Positions 11,382-24,154 of a stretch of 64,000 nucleotides of DNA are shown here, piece after piece. A program made the translations under genes and the position numbers. Below the pieces are notes generated by a model that was given only the letters and a program-made list of their open reading frames with translations, had not been told where the DNA came from and ran no database searches. This stretch comes from Strix aluco. Lineage: Eukaryota > Chordata > Aves > Strigiformes > Strigidae. The DNA is taken from NCBI RefSeq assembly GCF_031877795.1, contig NC_133954.1, positions 7,903,256 to 7,967,255 of the forward strand, given 5' to 3'. How positions within the stretch are numbered: the stretch's first letter is position 1; every line of letters begins with the position of its first letter.

Positions 11382-11930
11382 TTCTGAGTTTATATCTGCG
11401 CTGTAGAATAGGTGGCAGAGGCCGCAGTATAGAATAGACCAAAATCACTGTGTAGGCTTAATTCATGCTAAGATCACCCAGACAAGACTGACTATACCAC
11501 TAGCACTGTAATTCTGAGCTTTCTGTGCCATGTAGCATACGACCAACACATAAATCAGGTCAGACGTGCACATCCTGAAACTGAATCACCGTCATCAGAT
11601 TTAAGTCCTCTGTCTTGGATCCAAGTATATGTGCTTGTTAAATGAGTTACAAATCCTCATTCAAATTTAGCTGAATGTGGTACCAGTTCTTTAGAACAGG
11701 ATTGGCCATGTAACTGTTCATTCAGGTAGGGATCCAATTGATGGGTTGCAGTACAGCAGTTTTCTGTATTTGGCTGATACAGCTGCATTATAATGGGTTT
11801 ATTCTTTAATATAGCACTGTGATTGCTAACCAAAGACCAGGAACATTGTATAATCACACTTTCAGTCCTGCTCAGTAGAATTAATTATTAATAAGTAAAA
11901 AAGCCTAAATAAAAATACATCTTTTACCAT
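11382..11930 (+). other. CALCOCO2: CALCOCO2 3' UTR with poly(A) signal
   Basis: After the TAA at 11379-11381 the sequence is ordinary A/T-rich noncoding DNA. A canonical AATAAA lies at about 11908-11913 and would give a 3' UTR of about 550 bases. There is no clear earlier AATAAA. The exact cleavage site is not visible. Confidence 0.55.
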
Positions 11931-14900
11931 CAGTCATAAAGCAAGTGAAAGATACATGTTTATAAAGAGACTAAATATCTACTTGAAGATCTGAAGGTCT
12001 GGGGCCCTCCTTCCAGCAAAGTAGGCAGCACAGCTTGTTGTAGGGTGAGGCACCATCCATCTCAGAATGAGGAAAACCTGAAATTTCTGAAATGGGGAAG
12101 GTCACTATGGCGTGGAGCCCACAGGAAAGCAGTAGCTGAGTTGTCTTGGTGGCACAGAGGATAAATAGCCTCTCAATCAGAAATTGGGCATCCTCATTTA
12201 AAATAAATTATAAAATTAGATTCTTTCTCTTTTATGTTTCTAAACCTTCTTGATTTAACAAGAAGAAGCTGTTCTCAAACCAAAACATTGTGATTCAAAA
12301 GTAAGTGCCTTGGGATGTTAGTGCTTTGTGCACAGGTTACCCAGTTACTATTTGTATTTCTGCTTCAGAATTTTCTATTTATGATTAACAGCTCTTTTTT
12401 CCATGCAAACACAAATGGGGAAAGATTTAATATCCAGCTGTATTAGACTGTTTCCTGCTGAATAACTGAAGCAGTAGAAAATACTGAGAAGTTTATATAG
12501 AGTTTTAAGAATATTGAGAGTAACAAAAGCTTCAAATTTTTTTTTTTTTGATATTTTGATTCTACACAAACTTTTTATCAGTCTAGGTTTAAATAGAGTA
12601 TTTCTCTCTTGAGGTGTACTAACTGGTAAGCATTATTTAAAAAACCTGTAAAAGAAAATAAGAGTGAAAAAAATCAAAGCTATATGGATAAAACCTTTAA
12701 AAAAGATGTCTATGTTCATTCTTAAAGAAATAAATTGGAGGGTTTGATGGGGTCTTAAGGCAGCTGTTTGTAGGCTTTCCATTACTTGCTGAAGCTTCTA
12801 ACAAAGTACTTAAGCACCTCTCTGAATAACTTTTAGCATGCAACATGGTATCCCTGCAGGTAGCAAGACTGTTTTGTTTAACAAAAAGCACGTATTTTAA
12901 CTGGTTTGTCCTCTGTGGCTCCTCACAGCATGGGAATATATCATGAAGGCCAAAGGATAGTATGGGATAAGAGAATGAATCAGGAAAGTAAAATGAGCTG
13001 CATGGGATCTGTTTATTTATATCCATTCCCAGTAGTGCTGATCTAAAAAGCTAGAGCTGGCCGAATTTCTTCTGGGTCATAGGAACGGCCAGTGTATCAA
13101 CACCTTTCTGCCCTAGGCTAGGAGGAAAAGCTGAAAACCCCCTCACTCAGGATGATAAAATATTATTTAAAAAATACTCGGTATTGTACATGTTTTGACA
13201 TTATTTGATTACTATAGTATATCTCAACATTCCTGGCATAGCTTTATGCCAATTTTGACAATAGAACATTACATCAAAATGAGGCTCATTTTTAGCCGAA
13301 CACTTGTTTCCTCAGGAAAAGTCCCATTGTTTTTCAAGAAAATGCTTTTCCCCCCCAACCTTTTCCCGTACGTCTTCATGCTAAATTACATTTTGCTTCT
13401 TTTACTGCATTGCGTCTTGACAGAAGCAGATCAAACATGGAAAGACACAAAAGCAGTTTTTACTAAAACCCTGGTAATTCACCCAAATGCCAGTTATCAG
13501 ACCTCTTTCCTTTCTACACTGTTGCTAGTACTGGCTTTAGCAGCTTGGATCCTAAACCCAAACCCGGTCACCTGGGCTTAGTCATGTCACGAAGCTATCT
13601 GTGTCCTTCAGCTACCAGGTGCCCCCGAATTGCCTCTCCATCCCTTTTACACGGGTACCTATCATTTTCCACTTGCCTGCTCCTATCATTTCTACAAATC
13701 TCAGTGCCTGTGTTGAGGTGCCGGCCCTGGGACACAGGCAGCGAGCGGGTGACCAGCAGAGGGGGTCAGACTGCAATAAATCTCATGAGGATGCTGGCTT
13801 TCGGAAGCATTTGAAGGTATGTCATTTTTTTTTTCTGTAATAATGGCACAGATTCAGACTCCCAGCCATATACTTCGGCCTGATGCAGGTCATACCTTCC
13901 CTATCCTGGGCGGCCAGGGACCAATTTACCCCTAAGCACAAATTACATCATATATTTTCTGACCAAGTTTTCATTTTGCTTGTAACTTACAGCATTATTT
14001 ATGTTACTGCTGCATTTAGCCTTTGGAATCGTAAGAGGTTTCAATCCTATCTCAATTTTATGGTTTAACACAGAAGAAGCTCAAATGGCTGATAATTAGA
14101 TATAGTTATACTTTGGATGAGATCCAATACTACATTGATATGTATTGGGTAAGGACCTTGAAATAAATTTTCAAAAGGGACAGTAGGGGTTTGGCACAAT
14201 TTATACCCGAATTGATGTAGCATCTGAATGGGAATTCATGAGAAATGTATCTAAAAAGGAAGAAGTCATACTTTGTGAGCCAAATTGCTGTGAATATATG
14301 TATTTTTAATTCTTTACAGGGCGTATCAGTTTGGTCCAGCTTAGGAACAGGCCCAGTTTGCTCTCCATCAGCAATCACTGCTGGGATGCTGCGTAGCATT
14401 TTCTGTTCCCTCATCCAGGCAAAACCACTCAGCCCCAGAGAGCTCTTCTCCCTTTGCTTGGTCCTTTTGCTTCTCTCTCATTTTTGTCAGACCCTTTGCC
14501 TTCCTTTTCCAAGAAGTTGGTTCTTCCCTTGGGATTTCTCTCCTATTCATACAGAGTATATTTTGAATTATCTGTCCCTGTCCACGGCACATTGTTTTCC
14601 AATTAACAGGTATGTTTCTGATGTGTAAAATGCAAACCAGATGGTAACTTCTTTCAGCTGCAAAGAGACGCTGCTAACTGGTCAGAGAGGGCATCACATA
14701 CCAACTGATGTCGGTTCGTTTCATAGGAAGGACCATCGTTTTGCCTGGGAAAAGTTATTTTTTGCTGTAGAAAAAAAAGAGAGAGACTGGCCACAAGGGA
14801 GACGGTTACAGATTCCAGATTCCCAACCTATTTCAGCCCTGAAAGTCTGCAAGGATGCTGAAATAACCGATTGGTGGCTCCGCTTCTTCCAGGAAGCGAT

Positions 14901-17900
14901 TCCTAATCATTCAGCCACAGTCCCCTTCCTCACTTGAACAGCCTCTTTCCTCCACCCATTCTCCTTCTGGTTCCTCTTCATCTATCGTGTCTTCTTTCCT
15001 CTTCCTGCAGAACAATTTGGACCTTCAGCATTGTCAACCTCCTCCAGAAACACAGTGCTGAGGTTTGGGGTGCAGACAAGGGGGAGGCAGAGGCGTGGAG
15101 CAGTCTGGGAGCGCTGCTGCTGCTGCTTCTCTTCACATCACCTTAATGAGGCTCTCGTGGAGAGCAGAGAGAGCTGAAAGGAAATAAAAAGATTCCTGAC
15201 AAAAGGAATGTAAATAGACAAGATGCAGGTGAACCGAGGAAAAGGAAAGGCAGCAATTGAGTGGTTATACTCAGTAATCAACTTGCCAGTTTGGTTTTAA
15301 GACACAGCGGAAGAGATCGATAATTCTTTACAGCAGCAGAATGCACCTCTAGGGTTTAAAGTGTTTTGATCATCGGAGCCCTTATTTCAGGGATCAGTCC
15401 TGCGCTTACTTAGTAAGTGGAGGTGCTTCTGTATTTGGCATGTCAGCGACGGGCAGGGGAAGAGAGCAGAGAAGGGAATGGTGGAAAAAAATGTTCTGAA
15501 ATGACACACAGACTGCCACACTTGGTTAGGTGGGGGGGAAGGAAATGCTCACAGGCCCCCGTGAGATTGAAAAATGAAGATATTACTCTTACACAGAGGG
15601 GGTTTTTTTGTTGCTCCTATTATTTTGTAAGGACACATTCTTTATCTTTGTTCTGCTGTGGAGATCCAGACTGACCTATTCCTGCTTGCACAGGAGTCAA
15701 TGAGTCCCTTTATCTCTAGTGCACTAGTACAAATAGAGAGTGCTTAGTGGGTATATAACGGCACAAAATCCAAACGCTGCCATTTATCACCCTCTTTGTG
15801 CTGAATTAAATCACTACGTGAAATGCGCTGAAGAATCGAACCTTTATTTTGTTGGTGAAAGGATTGGGTCCCAGAATTACATCAGTTGTTTTCTCTAAGC
15901 AGCTATTAGCCTCCTCCATTATACTAACAGAACTGGTTTCCATCCTCTGGCTCATTTATTCCAAACCAGCATTATTGAAGTGAATGGGGTCTAGGCCCTG
16001 GATATTAGAAGAGCTGTTGGTCTACTCATAAATAACAAGTTGTCAAGGATTTTAATGGAAACCCTTGGAGTGCTGTAAATCTGTGCAGTTCTGCCTGCAT
16101 CCCCTCCCTCATTTCCATCACAATATCACTCCGGTGGGACTGCAGCTTGCAGCATGTGCCAGGCAGCCTAGATTGGTAGGACACGGGGGAAGGAGGCAAA
16201 AAAAAAAAAAAAAAAAAGCTGGAGATGGGGTGGGGGATTCAGAACAGTTGGTACTGCGGAAGCATCTGCTGGGTGGCCGGTTTCGGAGTCACCTGGCCTA
16301 TTCAGCGTGGTGAGGGGCAAGGGCCATTCATCCAGGGGGGCTGGAGAGGGGAATAACAGAACCAGGGATGCTTGTGGAATAAAGACGGATGTAGTGCAGT
16401 TTACATTTCGCTCCGTTGGTCTGTGAAGCAGTAAATCTCAGCAAGTAGAAGGTTTTGTTAGGTTTTGATCACATTTTAAGTGGTGGAGCTAGTGCGGTGG
16501 TACTGCATAGACTGTCTCTTGCTGTTAGGCAAAGGGGACTTTTCAAGATGAATTTTTTTAACCTTCCTAGCCAGTCCAAACTACCTCTGGGGAAAATTTG
16601 ACACCGTGTCCTGATCCAAACAGCAATGTTTCTGTAGTTCACTGCATCTGACCAGAATCTGGTTACTACAAACTATGCCCCTTGACTTAGTCATCCCCCA
16701 AATATCTGCAGCTCAGCAGCCTGCTCAGATCACAGCACCCTGCTGCAGGCAACACTAAAGCTTTCTAGGAAGGAACTTGAGCTCACTCATCCATTCTTCA
16801 CTGGCTATATGATATTATGGAATATTTATGATTGGCACAGCCGTGCTTGTGCCCATTGCACTCACCAAGCAGAGGGAACTGCACAGGGGCCTGTTTTAAA
16901 TGAGTGTGTGGACTCTCTGCCTTCTGAGGTGCCAGAGTTCATTAAAATCTGTATGCAAGGTCAGTTCAGGCTTCAATGTAGGCTTGCACCCTGGCTGTAA
17001 TGTAATAAAAATTACATTGGTGACAAAGCTTCTACTAGCTTCAGAATGCCCAGGGCTTATAGTCTTAAATAATTACTAGTCTGGCGCTGAGAGTCTAAAA
17101 CACAGCAAAGCCATCAGCAACACAGATCCTAAATTAATGGCGTTAAATATAGCTCCTTTCACATCACAACCTCACATGACAAGCTCTGAAGAAGCAGGCC
17201 TTACGAGACTTATGTTCTAATTAAATATTACCCCTGTGTTACAGACAGGGAAACAGTTATGCAGACATGAAGGAATTTGGCCAAAGTCACTCAGAAAATT
17301 TGTGGCATAATCCCCCTTTCCCTTGCCAGATTTAACATTCATTTTGAGGGAAGCTGAACAGCACAAGAAGTGAGCCAGTATGGAGAAAAAGTGGATGGCT
17401 GCCAAAAGGGATTGATGCCCTTCAGACTCGAGGGAGTTTTTAACCCTTCCCAATGGTTTTCCCAGCCTGAAAAACCTGGTGGGGTTCATCAGGCTGTACT
17501 TCTCCTCTACTGATCCATAAGAGATTCGCCAGTGGGAGCAGCTGCTTCAAGAGTGAGTTGATAACTCAAGCCCTGAGGCACTTACATCTGTACGTCTCGT
17601 CCCCTGCCTGCTTCCCTTCCCCACTAACAGGATGAGACTAGAATATTGCATGTGCTTTCATAATGTGTATTCCTGTGGGGCCTTGGTCATGATTACGGCA
17701 TCTAAATGCAACCAGAAACAAATAGTGACAATGAAAAAGACAAAAAAGATGGTCAGCCTGCAGATTCCAAGCATTTTTTACACTAAATTTGTTTCTATTT
17801 AATAATAAGTTGCAGTTTCGTAAGCCATACAGTGTAGTTAACTCCTTTTTTAATAACAGTTAGAATATTTTTGTGAGCAGCTGCTGCACATGTTATGTAG

Positions 17901-18760
17901 TACAGCTGAGAGAGCCATATGGATTTTTAATTCCTAAGAGTTATTACTTGGTTGTAGCAGTATCTATGAACCCACGCTTGCCTTAATGGAGTCATTAGAC
18001 TTGACGATCCTTCCTTAAAGAGGGCTATTGTTAGGATAGACCTGATCCAAAATGTAGGAAAGGTTTGGAAGAGCGGCTTTTCATTACGTGAAACAGAGAA
18101 CATTAGTATTTTTTTAGGCAGCTCATGGTTTTTACACCTTCAGGAAGTTCATTCTCTGTTAGTGTAAGGTAATTTTAATGACCTGTATTCTGTCCTTTCA
18201 GAACTACACCTAGAAACTGTGCCTTGAGATGTTATTGTTGCTTTACACTGGTGGGTTTTTTAATAAACTTTCTTGCAAGCTACCAAACCCCTCTGCTCTT
18301 AAAGGAAGAAATCTTATAATACTACTCAGAGTTACAATCCTAACACACATATTTTGGAAGAGACATTAACTTTGAAAGAGATATTAAATCATATCTCTCA
18401 GTGAACTTTTCTAAGACAACCCCTAAACATGAGATTCTTGCACTTTATCCTAAAACATGTGGCCCAATGAGAGACAAAAGATAGACTAGACGCATCACTG
18501 CGGGATCCTGAATGAAAATTTCTTTAGTTCCAGTAAAGGCTCCAACCCTTGTGTTTACAAGCAGCGGAAGAGAAAAATACGCTGCTTGAATGCAGAAGCT
18601 ATATGTACACCTATATATCACTTGAATGCATCATATTGAGTATGCTACAGATTGCTCAAATAAATCTGAGGAGCTCACTGGATCTTTAATTGTATAGAAA
18701 ACATTGGAAAACCCTTAACCTTGTATCAGGATTGTAAAATTTAAAATCAATTCTACTAAA
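11931..18760. other. Intergenic, no gene recognised
   Basis: I see no exon with recognisable homology on either strand. The longest open frame (13195-13581, 128 codons) has no known domain and sits in A/T-rich DNA. There is an A20 run at about 16198-16217. A CTCF-like motif is listed separately. Confidence 0.6.
13753..13768 (+). promoter_or_regulatory. CTCF-like motif
   Basis: CCAGCAGAGGGGGTCA resembles the CTCF core (CCASYAGRKGGCRS) with mismatches only at the right end. A related sequence occurs at 26275. Identification is by eye only. Confidence 0.3.
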
Positions 18761-18761
18761 T

Positions 18762-18914
18762 CTGCTGCTGGCTGCCATGGAAATGGAGCAGGTTAGTTTA
18801 AAGGAATCAGTATCACAAAAAGAAAAGGGAATCCAAGCTTTTGTGTATGTGTGTTGAACAATTAGCTCAGAACAACCTGCTCCATTTTTAGCAGTCTGTT
18901 TCCATGGCAGCAGG
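18762..18914. promoter_or_regulatory. Inverted pair of RFX-like motifs
   Basis: GCTGCCATGGAAATGGAGCA (from 18771) recurs inverted at 18874-18914, where the right arm has an extra 12 bases between the shared halves TGGAGCAGG and CTGCCATGGAAA. The right arm contains GTTTCCATGGCAGC, one mismatch from the RFX palindrome GTTNCCATGGNAAC. The loop is about 80 bases. It lies roughly 1.7 kb upstream of the 20.4-kb CpG island. Confidence 0.4.
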
Positions 18915-19222
18915 AACTGAAATTGTACAACTGTTGCAAATTCTGGATGTAAATGGTGCTACCCATTGTGTCTGCAGCACCAACAGACCTCAAAGTCTTA
19001 ATTTTGGTTTCCCAAAGCTGGTAATTTTGTTTCATTATTTATTTAGGATGGTTTTTGTGTTGATTTAAGACAAGGTCGCACTACCATTAGCCCAGAGTTA
19101 GGATAGCATCGACATCTGGTGTAGATCGCTCTGCAAACTTTTGGCTGTTTAATACCAAGTTGTGAAATCCCACCCAACCAGCTGCAATAGCGTTACGCTG
19201 AGGCGTGTTGCCTCATGAATAA

Positions 19223-19556
19223 AGAATCACAGAATCATCTAGGTTGGAAGGGACCTTGAAGATCATCTAGTCCAACCGTTAACCTAGCACTGACAGACCC
19301 CAACTCCACCAGATCCCTCAGCGCTGGGTCAACCCGCCTCTTGAACACCTCCAGGGATGGGGACTCCACCACCTCCCTGGGCAGCCCATTCCAACGCCCA
19401 ACAACCCCTTCTGTAAAGAAATGCTTCCTAATATCCAGTCTAAACCTTCCTTGGCGCAACTTGAGGCCATTCCCTCTTGTCCTATCACTTATTACTTGGT
19501 TAAAAAGGCTCATCCCAAGCTTTCTGCAACCTCCTTTCAGGTAGCTGTAGAGGGCG
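19223..19556 (-). mobile_element. CR1 LINE 3' end, antisense
   Basis: The minus strand encodes the CR1 ORF2 tail, with [20 protein letters not shown] and [20 protein letters not shown] readable, and the left end carries the inverted terminal ATTCTGTG repeat. It is truncated at its 5' end (right side). Confidence 0.93.
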
Positions 19557-19801
19557 ATGACTCTTGATGGGAAGATCCTGTATGCCCACTGCTGTTTAGG
19601 GATCCCCATTTTGCTCTGTCGAGAACTCTGGTGTGCTGCGTCACCTGAAGCTGTTGTGGGCACCACAACAACCTCCCACCTTCCGGCCCCCCAGCATCGC
19701 CTCCCTCAGCGGCCCCCAGGCAGAGCCCTCCGCCGCCAGCCCTCTGCACGAAGCCTGCCCGCCGAAGGGAACAGGGCTCTGAGCTGGCGACTGGTTTCGC
19801 A

Positions 19802-20290
19802 CCACAGAATCACAGAATCATCTAGGTTGGAAAAGACCTTGAAGATCATCCAGTCCAACCATTGACCTAACACTGACAGTTCCCAACTACAGCATATCCC
19901 TAAGTGCTAAGTCAACTTTACTCTTAAACACCTCCAGCGATGGGGACTCCACCAACTCCCTGGGCAGCCCATTCCAACGCCCAACAACCCGTTCTGTAAA
20001 GAAATGCTTCCTAATATCCAGTCTAAACCTTCCCTGGCGCAGCTTGAGGCCATTCCCTCTTGTCCTGCCGCTGGTTCCTTGGCTCAAGAGACTCATCCCC
20101 CCTCTCTGCACCCTCCTTTCAGGGAGTTTGAGAGGGCCAGGAGGTCTCCCCTCAGCCTCCTCTTCTCCAGACTAAACCCCCCCAGTTCCCTCAGCCGCTC
20201 CCCATCAGACCTGTGCTCCAGGCCCTTCACCAGCTTTGTTGCCCTTCTCTGGACATGCTCGAGTCATTCAATGGCCTTTTTGTAGTGAGG
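19802..20290 (-). mobile_element. CR1 LINE 3' end, antisense
   Basis: This is a second copy in the same orientation about 250 bp to the right. The minus strand reads [20 protein letters not shown] and [20 protein letters not shown]. It ends beside the CpG island, so this promoter region is bordered by a retroposon. Confidence 0.93.
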
Positions 20291-20439
20291 ATGCCTCCCG
20301 GCCATGAGGAGAAGGGGCGAAACAACCCCCACCCCCCTCACAAAGCCCCTCCCCAGGCAGCGCCTCACTGCCACCTCCCAGAGGCCCCTGCGCAGCACCT
20401 CGTTGAATATTCAAATCAGCTCGCTGTTCACAGCTGTGA

Positions 20440-20960
20440 TTGGCTGTGGCTGTTCAAATGAAGCCACGCCTCCCTGGGCGGGGTGGGGCCGTTAGCGGCC
20501 GTTGGTTTGGGGGCGGGAAAGGCGGCCGGGAGCGCTGGAGTGCGCATGTGCAACTCCTGCGCACGCCCGTGACGCCGGCGCGTCCTCTTGTTGCCGTAAC
20601 AACACCACCCCGCCCCTTGCTGTTTTTATCCAATCAGAGACCCTCCTCACCGCTAGGCCCAATGGCGCGGCAATATGTTAATAAAGGGGCGGGGCGGAAG
20701 GGGGATGTGCAGGTCGTTTTGCCCAATCAGAGGGTGGGGAAGGGTAGGGGTCTGTTCGCCTCAGCCTGCTGCGGGCCTGGTGTTTCCCTCAGCGGCTGCC
20801 GGGGCGGGATGGGGTCGCGCTCCCGCCTGCTCCGCGGAGGTACCTCCCCTCCCGGCTCGGCCCTGCCCGTGCTTCCGTGTAGGCCGGGGGGGCGCGGCCC
20901 GGTCCCGCGGGGTGCGACCCCCTCTCCTTGCTCCGAGCTCGGCGGTGCCTGCTGAGGGCG
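20440..20960 (+). promoter_or_regulatory. CpG-island promoter upstream of the TTLL6 relic
   Basis: A dense CpG stretch with several GC boxes (GGGGCGGGG), CCAAT boxes at about 20629, 20657 and 20724 and a TATA-like TTAATAAAGG near 20687. GTTGCCGTAACAAC at 20590-20603 is close to the RFX X-box (GTNRCC, 0-3 bases, RGYAAC; one mismatch), a site typical of ciliary genes. A plausible first exon follows, with ATG at 20811 (MGSRSRLLRG) and a donor-like GAG|GTACCT near 20842, but no further coding exon can be joined. It may be the old TTLL6 promoter, possibly still driving a noncoding RNA. Confidence 0.65.
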
Positions 20961-21977
20961 GGGGGAGGAATGGCGGTCGCTGTAAGGGCGCTCCTGGCCG
21001 TCAGTTCCTGCTTGGGGAGTCTCCCAGTGGCGTTGAGTTAATGTCAGGTCCTACGTGATAACTGCAGGGATGAAACCTTGAGGGGAAAAAAAAAAAGTGC
21101 CTCAAAAGTTGTGTTGTAGCCGTAAGATGGGTTCTAGAGTCCGCTCCTGGCGCAAGGGTGGAGCGTTGGGAGATCGTTTGCACTGCCTCTTGAAGGGGGA
21201 AGCCAAAATAATTGTGGTTTAGTCAATTCCTAAAGGACTAGTAAATTTACATTTGCGCAGGGGTCACAGCATTAACACAGCACTTGAATTGTTAGAAATC
21301 AAAAGCTTTAGTGTCTGTGCGTCTTGTTTTGCACAGAAAGTTTGGCAGCCTGTCTCGGAATTCCCCCATTGATGCAGTTGACTTCAGACACGTGCTACCA
21401 GTCATTAGAGTATTTCTTTATTGGCCCCAGAGTGTCCCCAGTTGTTCTAACACTTGCTCTTTGCAAGGATGCACTATCCCTAATGTTTAATCTTTCTGAA
21501 GTACTAGCTTGTGATCATTATACATATTTCTCTCATAATGACTGAAGTTAGGCAAGAAGTCAAAACTTAATATGCCTGTGAGCTCTTGCCAGTATTTTCT
21601 GGATTCGTGCCTTGAGAGAACATGAAGAAGCACTGTAAATGGCTCCGATCCCAACGCAAATAAAGCATTATTCAGAGTCGTATTCCAGGAATCTTTGTTT
21701 TTTCACCACTCATCAGAAATATCAATGGAACTGTTTGTTCTGGGAGTTATTGCTAGCTAGTATGAAGCTTCTGAAACAAAAATTGTTGGTTTGTTTGGTA
21801 GTCATTTATGACTAATTGCCCAGATTATCATCTAAAGCAGGCAGTTTGTAAATAATACATCCGCAGTGAGCAAAAGCAATCCACCTTGATTGATTGCCAA
21901 GGTCTAATTGAACGGCGATTCTACATCTCCCTCTGAGTCCAAATAGAGTTTGAAATTACAAATCTGCATTCTCTTGA

Positions 21978-22115
21978 AACTGCTGCTCTGTGATGCAGCG
22001 TGTGGAGCTGCCAGCGGGATTGGCTTTTGGGGAGCAAGAGATAACGAGGAGTGAGCAGCATGCTGGACATTATACCGTCTCAACAGATCAGTTAATGGAA
22101 ATGAAAAATAGTCAA
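21978..22115 (+). pseudogene. TTLL6: TTLL6 pseudo-exon with nonsense and frameshift
   Basis: From GAT at 21992, codons are collinear with the family's DSVRRAAQRFGFREAGDNDD, reading DAACGAASGIGFWGARDNEE. The next codon, tryptophan in the family, is TGA. After TGG ACA a single T stands where a GAT codon is expected (two bases lost). In the new frame YTVSTDQLMEMKNSQ matches YSVSLERVMEMKRFQ. The donor reads CAA|GTGCTT and is weak. Confidence 0.88.
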
Positions 22116-22245
22116 GTGCTTATGAGTGTGAGTTGGTTAGGCTATATGCATATGATGATCCCTTTATTGGTTTTTTACAATCAAAAAGGTGAAGATCAAA
22201 ATACTTGTTTAGGGCTTTTTTTTTCCCCTGCACTTCTTTCCACAA

Positions 22246-22345
22246 AAAATTAGCTACTTCCCTGGAAGGGGTGAGATCTGTAGGAAATATTTGCTGGCTA
22301 GGATGGTAAAGCTCTTCCTGAAAGAATTCAACTTCTTTCCCAGTG
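22246..22345 (+). pseudogene. TTLL6: TTLL6 pseudo-exon with lost acceptor
   Basis: The reading KISYFPGRGEICRKYLLAR and then LFLKEFNFFP matches KINHFPGMSEICRKDLLAR and LFPKDFSFFP, with a small in-frame loss between them. Immediately before AAA-ATT the sequence is CACAA rather than the expected CACAG, so the splice acceptor is gone. The similarity fades after FFP. Confidence 0.85.
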
Positions 22346-22837
22346 TCTTCTTGCAGAGTAAGCCCTTAAAGCCTCGCTTCCTTCTTGGCACAATTAATTT
22401 TTGGCTATTAGATTTGAATTCTATTATTTGCATGTCAGAAGGGGCTAACTTCCAGCATATTAGAAGCCTCTGAATACTAGGCAAAGATTAATCTGCTGGG
22501 CTAGAGGAAAGCAAATAGTTTTCTCTGTTTGAAATTAGTGCTGGGAAAAAAAAAAAAAAAAAAAAACAGGAAAGAAGCAATTGTGACTTAGAACTTTTTT
22601 AAGTTCAAAGGACTGAAGGAAGGTAGTTCAATTCTTTAATCTTACAATATTTTTACAATCCTATTTGCTGTTACAGTTAAAGTTATACTTTTACAAAATT
22701 CTTTCAGTAGTTCAAAAATCTAGGCCTACAAAATCTACATTAGAAAGCAGCTTTAATGCATTATTTCATAATTTTTCTAGTGTCCCTCTCTTCTGTTACC
22801 CTCCTCATAGTTATGACAATTTGTAGCCCTATAACAG

Positions 22838-22967
22838 ATCAAGGAAACACAAGACTGCTATCTGTAAACTGGACTCTGGCTGTCAGGGCAGAGGCATCTT
22901 CATCACCAAATCTGAGAAGGACATAAAACCTGGGCAGGATATGATCTGCCAGCTCTACATCTCAAGG
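22838..22967 (+). pseudogene. TTLL6: TTLL6 pseudo-exon, reading frame intact
   Basis: It follows an intact acceptor (ATAACAG). It reads SRKHKTAICKLDSGCQGRGI, then FITKSEKDIKPGQDMICQLY and ISR, collinear with the TTL-domain ATP-grasp segment YICKPDSGCQGRGIFITR. The conserved KPDSG proline is leucine here. The donor is AGG|GTAATC. Confidence 0.9.
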
Positions 22968-24010
22968 GTAATCCCTCCATTCCATGTTTCAAGATTGCTG
23001 CTTTGTCACTGAGCTGGTGTTTCAATATCCAGCTTAGCCTTGCCTTGATGTGGTCAGTCAGCCATAAATAGCATTCACTGGTCATTTTCTTGAGATTCAT
23101 CACTGTCAAAAGAATTCATCGCTGTCAAAAGAAAAACGTCCACTTTACATGTTATTCTGTAAACTCTTGTTCAGAAATGACTTCTAATATTTTGAGGCAG
23201 AATCACCTTGAGAAGAATTCAGGGCATTCAGGATAGATGAATTGAACAAGGAAAACTTTATCCCTCTTCAGTGAATGAGCACTTGAAAGATACTCATTTT
23301 TCATGAGTCCCATTAAGCCGTATCGTCCTATTCCAAACAAGTGTCTCACCAAAGTTGGTTTTGATTGATGCTTTTAAGTCATGTCCCTAATGAAGTTTAA
23401 TATAAAAACTTCTGTAAGCGTCTAGTAGTTTGGACTTCCAATAATTTGAGGAGCAAAAGCTTAATTTACGTTGGTATCTTGTTGACCTTTGAACATACTT
23501 TATTTTATGGGCCAAATTTGTTTGACTTTGCATTGACCTCATTGTTATTTTTTAGGGAACGTTCCAAGGAAAGAATGAAAGTCTGTGAATGACTGGGAAA
23601 AAAGACCTGGAAGGGAGGACGCTTGGAGCCTCTGGCTCGGAGAAAAAGAAAGTAGGAAATCAGATCCTCTTGAGCAGGAGATAGGGTGAACTGACCCACA
23701 GGTACCTTTAATGCTGTAAATGTTTCATTCCTTCAAATGTTCATGCCTGAAGTGAACTTCAAACACTTGCTGAGCTGTACAAAGACCAGCTACAGCTTTA
23801 AATTAAGTGAAGAACCTGTGAACACATATATGAGACATCTCCAGTGTCTTTCCCAGCTCAGCGCCAAGCTAGACTATGGTGGAAGCATACCTGGCATAGA
23901 AAGGTTCAGCTGGGCTTGTCACCTTTGCTATAGCAATTAATGAGTTACCCATGTTGTTCATGTGTTTCAAGCAAGTTTAGAAGCAAAATGGCTTAAAGTT
24001 CTCCTTCCAA

Positions 24011-24154
24011 CCTTTTACTCTTGGTAGATTTGAGTTTGATCTGAGGATTTACGTGCTGGTGACATCCTGTGACCCTCTGAGGATATTTGTCTGTAATGAG
24101 GACCTTACACATTTTGCTACTTCAGCATCCTCTGACCTTTTGCATAATAGCTTG
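24011..24154 (+). pseudogene. TTLL6: TTLL6 pseudo-exon with lost acceptor
   Basis: Exactly 48 codons, the same length as the human exon, reading PFTLGRFEFDLRIYVLVTSC and then DPLRIFVCNEDLTHFATSAS. The bases before it are CTTCCAA where CAG is expected, so the acceptor is lost, while the donor GTAAGT is perfect. The second half of the exon has accumulated substitutions. Confidence 0.9.

Noticed and set aside
13195..13581. 128-codon plus-strand ORF with hydrophobic stretches
   Set aside because: No homology, no promoter or splice context; plausible by chance in A/T-rich DNA.
19235..19666. 143-codon minus-strand ORF
   Set aside because: It is the tail of CR1 ORF2 inside a truncated retroposon, not a host gene.
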